Shown here: positions 18,239-26,818 of the stretch, piece after piece
How positions within the stretch are numbered: the stretch's first letter is position 1
Layout: each line of letters begins with the position of its first letter
Source of the DNA: Dyadobacter jiangsuensis
GTDB lineage: Bacteria > Bacteroidota > Bacteroidia > Cytophagales > Spirosomataceae
Length of the DNA stretch: 64,000 nucleotides
Assembly (NCBI RefSeq): GCF_003014695.1
Contig: NZ_PYAS01000004.1
Coordinates: 310,001 to 374,000, forward strand
Reading direction: 5' to 3'
The notes under the pieces: generated by a model
Told to the model about the DNA's origin: nothing
What the model saw: only the letters and a program-made list of their open reading frames with translations
Databases searched by the model: none
Made by a program: the position numbers and the translations under genes

Positions 18239-19167
18239 AGGAGTTTTTTTGCTTTGCTACCCCAGATCTTTCTTACCACATAGAAGAACTTACTGATCCC
18301 GGATTTTTTCAAAAGGCTTAACAGGGTTGTGCGATGTTGCCAGATAAGGAAGCCATATTGCGGACTTGCGAACGAGTGGATACGCGATTCGCTCAGTACC
18401 GCCAGCCGACTGAGCAGGTCACGGGTGCCTCCGTTCGCCTTCGCAACGCATTGGGCGATCCAAAGCGATTCTCTCTTGATCTCTGAGAGTTTTACGTCAA
18501 GGCTCCGTTCCATTTTGTTTCTGGCAAGGATGTCGGTCGAGTTTCGGCTGTGTTGCCTGTATTGCACAAGTACCTGTCCTACGAAATCGATGGATCCGGC
18601 ACTGGCAGCGTTAACAGCGAGCCACTGGTCGTAATAAAAGCCTTCCGGAAAAGGTTGTGCTTTTGCTACCAGCTCTTTTTTCATGAGGATGGTATGGCCC
18701 GACACGCAATTCAGATACAAAAATGCCTCCGGTGACGAGCCTCTGTAAAAATTGAACTTATCCGAGATTTTGAGGCCCATTGAATTTCCCGTTTCGTCGA
18801 TAAATTCGGAGTCATGGTAAATCAGGAAGCTATTTCCGATCGCTTCCAGTTGCAGCCTCAGTTTGTCGGGATGCCATCTATCGTCCTGGTCGCAAATGGC
18901 GATGTATTCACCCTCGCAAAGGCTCAGCGCCTTTTGGAAATTCTTGTTATAACCCAGGTTTTTGTCGTTTCTGAATAATCTGAAACGCTCGTCGCCGGCA
19001 GCATATGCCTGTAAAATATCCCAGGTCCCATCCCTCGAAACATCGTCTACGATCACCAGCTCCCAGTTGTCGATAGTTTGACCAAGGATCGAATCGAGCT
19101 GGGTTTTCAGAAACTGCTCGCCGTTATATGTGCATAATGCGATCGATATCTTTGGGGTATCCGTCAT
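18235..19167 (-). CDS. Family 2 glycosyltransferase
   Basis: 310 residues. The GT2 domain is complete: ISIALCTYNGEQFLKTQLDS, ELVIVDDVSRDGTWDIL, YNKNFQKAL, and CDQDDRWHPDKL with the DXD-type metal site; the motif FYYDQWLAVNAASAG corresponds to the ED-type acceptor region. This branch resembles rhamnosyltransferase-like GT2 enzymes, but the sugar cannot be assigned. The gene begins directly after the stop of the ABC transporter and overlaps the next glycosyltransferase by 4 bases. Confidence 0.93.
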   Translation of the reverse strand: MTDTPKISIALCTYNGEQFLKTQLDSILGQTIDNWELVIVDDVSRDGTWDILQAYAAGDERFRLFRNDKNLGYNKNFQKALSLCEGEYIAICDQDDRWHPDKLRLQLEAIGNSFLIYHDSEFIDETGNSMGLKISDKFNFYRGSSPEAFLYLNCVSGHTILMKKELVAKAQPFPEGFYYDQWLAVNAASAGSIDFVGQVLVQYRQHSRNSTDILARNKMERSLDVKLSEIKRESLWIAQCVAKANGGTRDLLSRLAVLSESRIHSFASPQYGFLIWQHRTTLLSLLKKSGISKFFYVVRKIWGSKAKKLL

Positions 19168-20997
19168 TTAAGCTTCTGAAAAGGTCTGCATATCGATCAG
19201 GCGCTTGTACAGCCCCTCGCGTGCGATGAGTTCCGCGTGGTTGCCTTGTTCGATGATCTTGCCCTCTTCCAGCACCAGGATCGTGTCCGCATTCTGGATC
19301 GTGCTCAGACGGTGCGCGATCACAAGCGACGTTCTGTTTTTCATCAGGTTGTTCAATGCTTCCTGCACCAGTTTTTCCGATTCGGTATCCAGGGCTGAGG
19401 TCGCCTCGTCGAGGAGCATGATCGGAGGGTTTTTCAAAACGGCCCGTGCAATGCAGATACGCTGCTTTTGCCCGCCGGAAAGCTTCATTCCGCGGTCGCC
19501 GATATTGCTGTAATAGCCCTCTTCGGTTTCCATGATAAACTCATGCGCATTGGCGATGCGGGCTGCGGCCTCAACCTGCTCTATTGTGGCATTAGGGCTT
19601 CCGAAGGCGATATTGTGGAAAATCGTATCGTTAAAAAGCATCGATTCCTGGTTCACCAGCCCGAACATCGACCACAGTGACTCCTGCTTGATCTGCCGCA
19701 CATCGACGCCGTCGATCAGCACCTGTCCTTCCTGGGTATCGATAAACCGGGGCAACAAGTCCATCAAAGTGGATTTTCCTCCGCCCGAAGGTCCTACCAG
19801 CGCCACCGTTTTACCTTTCGGGATCGTCACATTAATAGATTTCAGCACAGGCCGGGAAGGGTAGGAGAACGATACATTTTCCAGGCGGATGGATTCTTTG
19901 AAATCCTTCATTTCTATCGCATTCGGTGCATCTTCGATCTCCGGTTTCTCGTCGATCAGTTCGAGTACGCGCTCGCCGGCTGCGATACCCGCGTGTATGG
20001 TGCTGAAAGAGTCGGTCAACGCCTTAGCCGGGCGCATCACCTGGGAGAAAATACCGATATAGGCAACAAATTTGGCTACCGTCAGCTCCGTGCCCGATGG
20101 ATTGTTCAGGATCAGCGAACCGCCGTACAAAACGATGATCGCCACCATCGTAACCCCGAGGAATTCCGAAACGGGCGAGCCCAGCTGCTGCCGTTTCGCC
20201 ATTTTTCGGCCCAAATCGGAGTAGCGGATGTTTTCTTTGTGAAACTTCTCCTTGATATCGTCGGTAGCATTGAAAGCCTTGATGATTTTAATACCGGTAA
20301 GCGCTTCATCGAGGTAGCTGATCATCAGTCCGAAATAATGCTGGGCAAGGGTAGCCTGCTCTTTCAGTCTTTTTACAATTTTTGAAATCAGGAATGCTGA
20401 AACCGGTATGACGAGAATCGCGAAGAACGTGAGCCGGGCCGAAGTGGCGAAAAGCATGAACACATAGGCAATCAGCTGCAACGGTTCCTTAAAAACAACC
20501 TGCAAGGTGCTGGTAACAGAGAACTGTACAACCTGTACGTCGGATGCGATCTTTGAAATAATATCCCCCTTGCGCTGGTTGCTGAAATACCCCACGTGCA
20601 GGTTCATCACGCTGTCGAATACCTTTTTGCGAAGGTTCAGCAAGGTATGGATCCGGAGATTTTCCATGATCCGCTGCGAGAGGTATTTGAAAATATTCGA
20701 AAGTAATACCGAAACTACGATTACCGCACATACGATCTGCAATGCGCCAAGTGGTCCGAAGGTCAGGTTGGCCTCCTGCGCATAGTAATTGAGCATTCCT
20801 GTCGGGTCGAGCCAGCCATCTGTCGGCCTGGGTAGCGCCACGGCGCCCTGGTTGCTGAACAGCGTACTGAGAAGCGGCGCGAGAAGAGCCAGGTTTAATG
20901 TATTAAATACAACCCCCAGTACAATGCAAACAAGGTAAGGGATGGCAAATTTGGCAATCGGTTGGGCAAAAGATAATAATCTGAGGTACGTTTTCAT
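19168..20997 (-). CDS. MsbA-like ABC exporter (transmembrane and ATPase domains fused)
   Basis: 609 residues from the chosen start MKTYLRLLSFAQ at 20997; an in-frame upstream ATG at 21096 would add 33 residues without homology-like features. The N-terminal half has six hydrophobic segments of a type I exporter (for example VCIVLGVVFNTLNLALLAPLL, VIVVSVLLSNIF, FFAILVIPVSAFLISKIV). The ATPase half has Walker A GPSGGGKST, signature LSGGQKQR, Walker B IMLLDEATSALD and the switch His in VIAHRLS. It would flip a lipid or lipid-linked glycan. Its position at the head of three glycosyltransferase genes points to a role in exporting the glycolipid that they make. Confidence 0.93.
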   Translation of the reverse strand: MKTYLRLLSFAQPIAKFAIPYLVCIVLGVVFNTLNLALLAPLLSTLFSNQGAVALPRPTDGWLDPTGMLNYYAQEANLTFGPLGALQIVCAVIVVSVLLSNIFKYLSQRIMENLRIHTLLNLRKKVFDSVMNLHVGYFSNQRKGDIISKIASDVQVVQFSVTSTLQVVFKEPLQLIAYVFMLFATSARLTFFAILVIPVSAFLISKIVKRLKEQATLAQHYFGLMISYLDEALTGIKIIKAFNATDDIKEKFHKENIRYSDLGRKMAKRQQLGSPVSEFLGVTMVAIIVLYGGSLILNNPSGTELTVAKFVAYIGIFSQVMRPAKALTDSFSTIHAGIAAGERVLELIDEKPEIEDAPNAIEMKDFKESIRLENVSFSYPSRPVLKSINVTIPKGKTVALVGPSGGGKSTLMDLLPRFIDTQEGQVLIDGVDVRQIKQESLWSMFGLVNQESMLFNDTIFHNIAFGSPNATIEQVEAAARIANAHEFIMETEEGYYSNIGDRGMKLSGGQKQRICIARAVLKNPPIMLLDEATSALDTESEKLVQEALNNLMKNRTSLVIAHRLSTIQNADTILVLEEGKIIEQGNHAELIAREGLYKRLIDMQTFSEA

Positions 20998-21249
20998 TCT
21001 TAGATAATGGCATACCCGCTGTATGCCGGAAGTAAAAAAAACCGAAACCGGGTTTTTCGGATTAACGCGCAAATTAATGCTTATCTGGCGAAACAACTGT
21101 CCGTGACTTCAATTAATTCCCGGCAGGCCGCCGGTTAGTACGATGCCAGGGTTACCGGAAAGGTTGGAAACCGTAGGAAAAAAGCCGGCAATAAGCGCCG
21201 AGCCCAACTTTTTAAAACAAGTCGTTGTTCAAAAGTAAACCGCCAGACA
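20998..21249. other. Divergent intergenic region without a recognised gene
   Basis: 252 bases between two divergent starts. I see a GC-rich imperfect hairpin (CCGGCAGGCCGCCGG near 21121) and a minus-strand TACTTTTG at 21230-21237 without a matching -33 box. No RNA gene or terminator is apparent. Confidence 0.5.
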
Positions 21250-22434
21250 ATGATTACGAATTCCGATATATTTTCGATTGAAACAGGGGACTCCCTACCT
21301 GTAACTACCTATAAGGCAGCCCGCTCGGTTGCAGGGCTTGTTGCCAGTCATTTTGAGCGGCACCACGAGGCGGTTTCCAAATACTACGAACAGGAACTCG
21401 CGCCCCGTCCGGATGCCCGCATTATTGAAACGATCATCGATACGACGTTCTGGGCGAGCCTGCGCCGCGAGGAGGGACGTTCGCCGAAAGTGTCTATCGC
21501 CTACCTTCCGCCCGAAGCTGCCGAACACCCGCTCGTTTTTGCCGAAAAGCTTGCGCTCACCGCCAATGTGCTTACCAAGCTCGCGCCTGCGGTCGAGCGT
21601 TCGGGTATACACCTGGGCGTGTGGCTCGAAGATGGGGAGCTGCGCATTTGGGGTACCACACGCGTGATTCCGGGGCTATGCTTCGTGCTGGAAGTGATTG
21701 AGCCGGGAATGCTCGTGGTGAAACACCGCCGGGTAGAGGGCTTCGGCAAATTTGTGAACGTAGCGGTGCTCAAAGGCGACCAGGTAAAGATTGTCAATGA
21801 GGAGAGCCGTAAAGTGAAGGATTGCCCTTCGCTGATCAACTCGCTGATGGGATTCTCGTCGACGACATTATGGAGTGACTATCCTAATCTGCTTGTGCAA
21901 TTGGCCGCGTCGATGCGCAGCCATGAGCGGGGCGGCATATTGCTGGTGGTTCCCAAAGGCAAGGAACGCTGGCGGGAGTCGATCATCCACCCGATTACCT
22001 ATGACGTGCAGCCGCCGTTTTCCGAACTGGCCGATCTGCACCGCAAATACGTAGAAGATCCTAACCCCATTACCTGGCAGAACCAGTTCAGTTCTGCGGT
22101 ACATAATATGGCGGGCCTCACGGCTGTGGACGGTGCCGCGATCATCAATGACCGCTACGAATTGCTGGCATTCGGTGCAAAAATCGGGCGGGCGCAGGAT
22201 GCGAAGCCGGTGGAGGAAATCCTGATCACCGAACCTATTATCGGTAATACGGCCATGGTGGTGCATCCGGTACAGAATGGAGGTACGCGGCATTTATCAG
22301 CGGCTCAGTTTGTATACGATCAGCGCGATTCGATTGCGCTGGTGGCTTCGCAGGATGGCCGCTTCACGATATTCTCCTGGTCGAAATGTGAGAACATGGT
22401 GCAGGCACATCGGGTGGATGCGCTGCTGCTATGA
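21250..22434 (+). CDS. DACNV-type sensor with diadenylate cyclase-like C-terminal domain
   Basis: 394 residues, no signal or membrane segment. The first 260 or so residues (IIDTTFWASLRREEGRSPKV, LGVWLEDGELRIWGTTRVIPG) match what I know of the DACNV domain, a predicted sensor found fused to diadenylate-cyclase domains. The C-terminal part has the DisA_N landmarks: DGA at 294-296 (VDGAAIINDRYELLAFGAK) and GGTRHLS at 344-350, which corresponds to the GTRHR nucleotide-binding motif with the last Arg replaced by Leu. It may synthesise cyclic di-AMP or a related dinucleotide in response to a ligand, or it may only bind nucleotides. It overlaps the end of the convergent dinB by 6 bases. The family name is from memory; activity is uncertain. 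Confidence 0.75.
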   Translation: MITNSDIFSIETGDSLPVTTYKAARSVAGLVASHFERHHEAVSKYYEQELAPRPDARIIETIIDTTFWASLRREEGRSPKVSIAYLPPEAAEHPLVFAEKLALTANVLTKLAPAVERSGIHLGVWLEDGELRIWGTTRVIPGLCFVLEVIEPGMLVVKHRRVEGFGKFVNVAVLKGDQVKIVNEESRKVKDCPSLINSLMGFSSTTLWSDYPNLLVQLAASMRSHERGGILLVVPKGKERWRESIIHPITYDVQPPFSELADLHRKYVEDPNPITWQNQFSSAVHNMAGLTAVDGAAIINDRYELLAFGAKIGRAQDAKPVEEILITEPIIGNTAMVVHPVQNGGTRHLSAAQFVYDQRDSIALVASQDGRFTIFSWSKCENMVQAHRVDALLL

Positions 22435-23559
22435 CCCGAACGGGAAGAGTTCCAGCTGCTCCGGATCTTTGTATTTCCGCGATTTGACCTCCGGTTCGTG
22501 GAAGTTGGATAGCGAGATTCCGAGCAGCCGCACGGCTTTCTCTTCCAGATCGAGTTTTTCGAGTAGTTGCTTGGCCGTGTCGGTGATGGTATCGAGGTCA
22601 CCTACCGGGTGGGCGAAGGAATGGTTGCGGGTTATCTGGGTAAAATCACTGAATTTAACTTTCAATGTCACTGTCCGGCCTTTCAACTGGTTCTTTTCGA
22701 GCCGGTTGGCTACCGTGACGCCGATGCGGTCGAGCTCTTTGTTCATTTCATCCAGCGTGGTAAGGTCGTAGGTAAAAGTGTCCTCCGCTCCGAGCGATTT
22801 GGTTTCGCGGTGCGTTTGTACCTCACGATCATCGATTCCGCGCACGATTTTGTAAAAGAAATGGCCTGTCTTTCCAAAATGACTGACCAGCTCGTCTTCC
22901 GTCAGTTTTTTGAGGTCCGAGCCGGTAAACAGCTGCATTCCCTTCATTTTGTCGGCAGTCACTTTTCCTACGCCGTGAAACTTCTCCACTGGCAGCTGGT
23001 CCATGAAACTCTCGATCTTGGAAGGGCCGATGAACTTCAACCCGTCGGGTTTATTGATGTCGGAAGCGATTTTAGCTACGAATTTATTGACCGACACACC
23101 CGCCGACGCGGTGAGGTTCAGTTCTTCTTTGATGGACTTCTTGATTTGCTTTGCAATTTCCACCGCTGAACCGATGCCCATTTTGTCCTCAGTCACGTCG
23201 AGGTAGGCCTCGTCCAGGGAAAGCGGTTCGATCAGATCTGTATAGCGGGAGAAAATCTCGCGGATACTTCTCGAAACGGATTTATAAACCTCAAATCTCG
23301 GATGTACGAATATGATGTGCGGGCATAGCTGAATGGCCTGACGCGAAGGCATTGCCGACCGTACCCCGAATTTGCGGGCCTCGTAGCTCGCGGTGGCCAC
23401 CACGCCCCGGCCGGTAGGGGAGCCGCCGACGGCCAGCGGCTTGCCGCGGTATTCAGGAAAATCGCGCTGCTCCACCGATGCGTAAAATGCATCCATATCG
23501 ATATGGATAATCTTGCGAAAGGGTTTGATAGCGGGCGTTTCCTGCATTGGAAATGGCAA
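22429..23559 (-). CDS. dinB: DNA polymerase IV
   Basis: 376 residues, the usual length for this Y-family translesion polymerase. The catalytic carboxylates are present: Asp21 and Asp23 in IHIDMDAFYASVE, and Asp116-Glu117 in SLDEAYLDV. The helix-hairpin-helix region (FHGVGKVTADKMKGMQLFTGSDL) and the little-finger domain follow. The C-terminus has a beta-clamp-binding peptide QLELF. It copies damaged templates in stress. No LexA-type box is obvious upstream. It is tail to tail with the DACNV gene, overlapping by 6 bases. The ATG at 23559 is followed 12 bases later by a second possible ATG. Confidence 0.96.
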   Translation of the reverse strand: MPFPMQETPAIKPFRKIIHIDMDAFYASVEQRDFPEYRGKPLAVGGSPTGRGVVATASYEARKFGVRSAMPSRQAIQLCPHIIFVHPRFEVYKSVSRSIREIFSRYTDLIEPLSLDEAYLDVTEDKMGIGSAVEIAKQIKKSIKEELNLTASAGVSVNKFVAKIASDINKPDGLKFIGPSKIESFMDQLPVEKFHGVGKVTADKMKGMQLFTGSDLKKLTEDELVSHFGKTGHFFYKIVRGIDDREVQTHRETKSLGAEDTFTYDLTTLDEMNKELDRIGVTVANRLEKNQLKGRTVTLKVKFSDFTQITRNHSFAHPVGDLDTITDTAKQLLEKLDLEEKAVRLLGISLSNFHEPEVKSRKYKDPEQLELFPFGS

Positions 23560-23713
23560 ATTTTCGGGTAATAAGTGTATCCTCCAATTAAAAACAAATT
23601 AAATAATATTGCATTCGCATCAGGAGGCACTTTTTTTTCGTAGTAGGTGAATAAATCCGCAGTCAGTCTGTAACTAGCGGGCCGATTCTTTTACTCAGTT
23701 CCCCGGAAATTCG

Positions 23714-25855
23714 ATGCGACATACTATACTCCTGTTCAAATCCCTTTTTATCATTATTCTTTTGGGCCGTTTCGGCGTCGGCGCTGCGTACGCGCAAGAC
23801 CGCTGTGCTTCGATGGAGCTCCTCCAAAAGCGTTTCACCGACAAGCCCGCGCTCAAACTGATGTTCGACCAGCGTCAAATTCGGGTTCAACAATTAGTTA
23901 ATGAAAGAATAGCCTCGGGTAAGTCGCTTCGAACGGCTGGCCCGATTACTATCCCCGTTGTCTTCCACGTTGTACTTAATAGGCAATCTATGGTGACGGA
24001 TGCGCAGATTATGGCGCAGTTGGATACCATTAACAAAGACTACGCGGGAACTAATGCGAGCGCTTCAAAAGTTCCATCATATTTCCAGTCTCTCTTCGGG
24101 CAATCAGGCATTCAGTTTTGCCTGGCGCAACGCACTCCCAATGATGCACCGTCCACAGGTATTGTACGTTATCCGACGACCCGTAACTCATTTGACTATA
24201 CCACCAATCAAGTGAAACACGCGGAATCGGGCGGTGCTGACGCCTGGGATACCGATAAATACCTCAATATCTGGATATGTGATCTTTCTGGAACCACACT
24301 GGGCTATGCTACATTTCCGGACGATGGCGTGAAAGACGAGCAGGGAGTGGCGATTGATTATGCGTCGCTGCCGGGTGGAGCAGCCACTGGTTTTAACCAA
24401 GGTAAAACATTGACCCATGAAATTGGCCATTATTTTGACCTTTACCACATTTGGGGCGATGATAATGGAGCTTGTACGGGTGACGACAAAATAGCCGATA
24501 CTCCTAACCAAAGTAACAGCACTACTACATGCCAAACCGGCATTGTTACCGATCGTTGTACGCCCTCCGGTTCTGGCATTATGTATCAGAATTATATGGA
24601 TTATACACCAGATGCGTGCCTTTTTATGTTTACAAAAATGCAAGTGGCGCACATGGAGGAGATCTTTGAAAGGTATCGTTCATCACTGCTGCTTTCAAAT
24701 GGCTGCACGCCTGTGGATGTGAAGAAAAAAGACGCCTCCCTGAAAGCGATCCGCCAGCCAGCACAACGCATTTGTGCCAACTCGCTTACCCCGCAGGTAA
24801 CGCTGGTGAACAGGGGAAGTGAAACACTTACGTCGGTTACGATCCACGTCGCGATTGACAACGGAACCGGGCAGAATTATAATTGGACCGGTTCATTGGC
24901 CACCTATGCCGAAGCAACGGTGACTTTGCCGGCCCTTACTACCGTCGAAGGCAACCATGTGCTGAGCATTACCACGTCGAATCCAAACGGCGCGGCGGAT
25001 GAGGATACGTCCAATGATGCTTTGAGCCTGGATTTCATCTATTACGAGCCGTTCGCGGCTCCGGTGAAAGAGGGTTTTGAAGGGCTCTTCATACCGCAGG
25101 GTTGGGATATTGTGAATGAAGACGGCGGCTCGACCTGGGAGAAAACAACTTCCGCATCCAAAACAGGCAGCGGTTCCGTGAAAATAGGAAACTTTGATAA
25201 CCAGGTGGTAGGGCAGCGCGATTACCTGCGCTCACCGACGGTGCGCATTGCCGGGGTCGATTCCGCATTCGTGTCGTTCCAGGTGGCAGCCGCGACTTAC
25301 ACCAACGCTTCCGCTCAGGGTAACGTATGGGATACCTTGCAGGTGCTTATTAGTACAGATTGCGGACAGACTTACACAAGTGTCTACAAAAAATGGGGAT
25401 CGAGCCTCATTACCCGCAGCACGGCCACGCGTACCGCATTTACGCCGGGCGTGAACGAATGGCGGCGCGAAGAGATCAATATCGGCAGCTTCATCGGGCA
25501 GGGTGAAATACTCGTCGCATTCCTGAATACCAACGGAAACGAAAACGATATCTACCTCGACGATATCAACATCCGGACGGTAACCGTGAATCCGAACCTG
25601 AAAGAAGCAGGTTTCCTGGTGACGCCGAACCCGACGAGCGGACAGGTGTCGGTGCAATTTTATCCGCATCCCGAGAAGCTGAAATCGGTTTCGATTTACA
25701 ATGTGGCAGGACAAAAAATAAGGGAGACGATCATTACCGGCGAAGTAGCTTCCAATGTTTACAATTTCGATCTGACGACCTATCCGTCAGGGTTATATGT
25801 AGTGAAAGCGGAGTTTGAGGACCGGGTCCTGACGAAGAAGATTGTGAAGAACTAA
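23714..25855 (+). CDS. Secreted M43-family metalloprotease with T9SS sorting domain
   Basis: 713 residues. Signal peptide (cleaved near AYAQ, residue 28). The protease domain has the extended zinc motif HEIGHYFDLYH at 235-245 and the Met-turn NYMDYTPDACLFMF, as in pappalysin-like M43B enzymes (cytophagalysin group). A CARDB-like/fibronectin-like region (TLVNRGSETLTSVTIHVAI) is followed by a beta-sandwich adhesion-type domain (YEPFAAPVKEGFEG to DIYLDDINIRTV). The last 80 residues are a type A T9SS C-terminal domain: VTPNPTSGQVSVQFY, then LTTYPSGLYVVKAE and TKKIVKN. It is exported by Sec and then through the type IX system to the surface or medium, where it degrades proteins. Confidence 0.94.
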   Translation: MRHTILLFKSLFIIILLGRFGVGAAYAQDRCASMELLQKRFTDKPALKLMFDQRQIRVQQLVNERIASGKSLRTAGPITIPVVFHVVLNRQSMVTDAQIMAQLDTINKDYAGTNASASKVPSYFQSLFGQSGIQFCLAQRTPNDAPSTGIVRYPTTRNSFDYTTNQVKHAESGGADAWDTDKYLNIWICDLSGTTLGYATFPDDGVKDEQGVAIDYASLPGGAATGFNQGKTLTHEIGHYFDLYHIWGDDNGACTGDDKIADTPNQSNSTTTCQTGIVTDRCTPSGSGIMYQNYMDYTPDACLFMFTKMQVAHMEEIFERYRSSLLLSNGCTPVDVKKKDASLKAIRQPAQRICANSLTPQVTLVNRGSETLTSVTIHVAIDNGTGQNYNWTGSLATYAEATVTLPALTTVEGNHVLSITTSNPNGAADEDTSNDALSLDFIYYEPFAAPVKEGFEGLFIPQGWDIVNEDGGSTWEKTTSASKTGSGSVKIGNFDNQVVGQRDYLRSPTVRIAGVDSAFVSFQVAAATYTNASAQGNVWDTLQVLISTDCGQTYTSVYKKWGSSLITRSTATRTAFTPGVNEWRREEINIGSFIGQGEILVAFLNTNGNENDIYLDDINIRTVTVNPNLKEAGFLVTPNPTSGQVSVQFYPHPEKLKSVSIYNVAGQKIRETIITGEVASNVYNFDLTTYPSGLYVVKAEFEDRVLTKKIVKN

Positions 25856-25863
25856 GCAAAAAA

Positions 25864-25920
25864 GTCAGGAAGTCATTAGGTCATTTGTTGATTTAACAAT
25901 ACACCTAACAACTTCCTGAC
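25864..25920. repeat. Long imperfect hairpin after the M43 protease gene
   Basis: GTCAGGAAGT (25864-25873) pairs with ACTTCCTGAC (25911-25920), and inside it TAGGT pairs with ACCTA and TTTGTT with AACAA, separated by small bulges. It lies 9 bases after the protease stop and lacks a T run, so it could be a processing or stability hairpin. Its GTCAGG/CCTGAC arms are shared with repeats at 38.6, 41.6 and 43.6 kb. Confidence 0.65.
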
Positions 25921-25927
25921 TGTCAAT

Positions 25928-26060
25928 GACTACAAATGACTATCTCTGACTACAAATGCTATCACTGACCACGAATGACTATCTCTGACTACAAATGACT
26001 GTCTCTGACTACAAATGCTATCACTGACCACGAATGACTATCTCTGACTACAAATGACTA
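25928..26060. repeat. 59-bp tandem repeat, about 2.25 copies
   Basis: The unit begins TGACTACAAATGACTATCTC at 25928 and again at 25987 (with one A to G change), and a third partial copy runs to 26060. The offset of identical words (TCTCTGACTACAAATGC at 25943 and 26002) is 59 bases. Each unit is itself built from shorter TGACTAC/AATGACTA words. The array reaches the stop codon of the convergent gene. Confidence 0.85.
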
Positions 26061-26453
26061 ATATATCCGCTTAACAACCACTTTGCTATTCGTCTGCGAA
26101 ACGGCAAACTCCTTGGCATTTTCATTGGGTGGCGCGATAAAAATCTGCTTCTTCTTCTTGCCGTCGGTATTCACCCAGTTGGCCGAATAGATCTCGGGGA
26201 GCTGACCGGTGTAGATCGGGTGATGGTCGGAGTACATGAACACTTCTTCCTGTTCGTAAGCCAGCTCGAGGTCGCTTCCTTCGATCACATCACAGATGAT
26301 CTTCAACCCGCCTGCCTCATCGTCTACCAGACCTTTGATCCGGGCTTTCCCGTAAAAAGGATCTTCTTCAAATTCCCACCGGATGTAGTATTCGATTACG
26401 TTTCCGATCTGAGACTCAATGTAGTCGGCAGTTAGCAGTTGTTCCTGGCGCAT
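26058..26453 (-). CDS. Protein of unknown function, 131 residues
   Basis: I do not recognise it. No signal peptide. It is acidic in its first half (EYYIRWEFEEDPFYGKARIKG, VIEGSDLELAYEQEEVF) and basic near the end (NTDGKKKKQIFIAPPNE, SKVVVKRIY). Alternating strands suggest a small beta-rich fold. A textbook Bacteroidota promoter lies 70 bases upstream (26523-26553). The stop codon lies at the edge of the 59-bp tandem repeat. It is monocistronic as far as can be seen. Confidence 0.78.
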   Translation of the reverse strand: MRQEQLLTADYIESQIGNVIEYYIRWEFEEDPFYGKARIKGLVDDEAGGLKIICDVIEGSDLELAYEQEEVFMYSDHHPIYTGQLPEIYSANWVNTDGKKKKQIFIAPPNENAKEFAVSQTNSKVVVKRIY

Positions 26454-26522
26454 GGTCGAAGTTGGTTTTTACACTCCTTAAAACTAGGCAAAATTCAAAC
26501 CCGCCCCGTGTGGGCGTTTTGA

Positions 26523-26553
26523 CAAATGTAATCGTAAGCGGGATGTTTCCAAA
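26523..26553 (-). promoter_or_regulatory. Bacteroidota-type promoter for the 131-residue protein
   Basis: On the minus strand, TTTG (26553-26550), exactly 19 bases, then TACATTTG (26530-26523). This matches the primary-sigma consensus of Bacteroidota (TTTG, N19, TAnnTTTG) at every defined base. Transcription should start near 26516, giving a leader of about 60 bases. Confidence 0.7.
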
Positions 26554-26751
26554 AATAATAGGACGCGTTTCATAGATATTTGAAAAATTACGATCAAGTG
26601 GACATTTGAGGTGTGGCAAGCCGTTGGGAAGGCTTGGTTCATATAGCAGCATAGGTTAGTTATATAGATGTAATTCTAAATTGATTTGTAGAAATTTTTA
26701 GAGCTACGGGAGTGACTGTTTTATCACCTGGGGGAACATAGCGGTATGGTT

Positions 26752-26784
26752 TTTGTCGGGTACTGGCTAATCAACATAATTTTC
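26752..26784 (+). promoter_or_regulatory. Candidate promoter for the second SusC/SusD operon
   Basis: TTTG (26752-26755), 21 bases, then TAATTTTC (26777-26784), one base off TAnnTTTG. It lies 35 bases before the SusC ATG. Confidence 0.4.
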
Positions 26785-26818
26785 CGGGCACTCGCCCCGT
26801 CACTTAGCCAAGATTGAT

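Larger units (their letters stand above)
26454..26818. other. Divergent intergenic region holding two promoters
   Basis: 365 bases between two divergent starts. It holds a minus-strand promoter (26523-26553) and a weaker plus-strand promoter (26752-26784). The rest is AT-rich, with no small gene or RNA structure that I can support. Confidence 0.6.

Noticed and set aside
25928..26060. CRISPR-like direct repeats
   Set aside because: The units are tandem with no unique spacers of constant length, and no cas gene is present.
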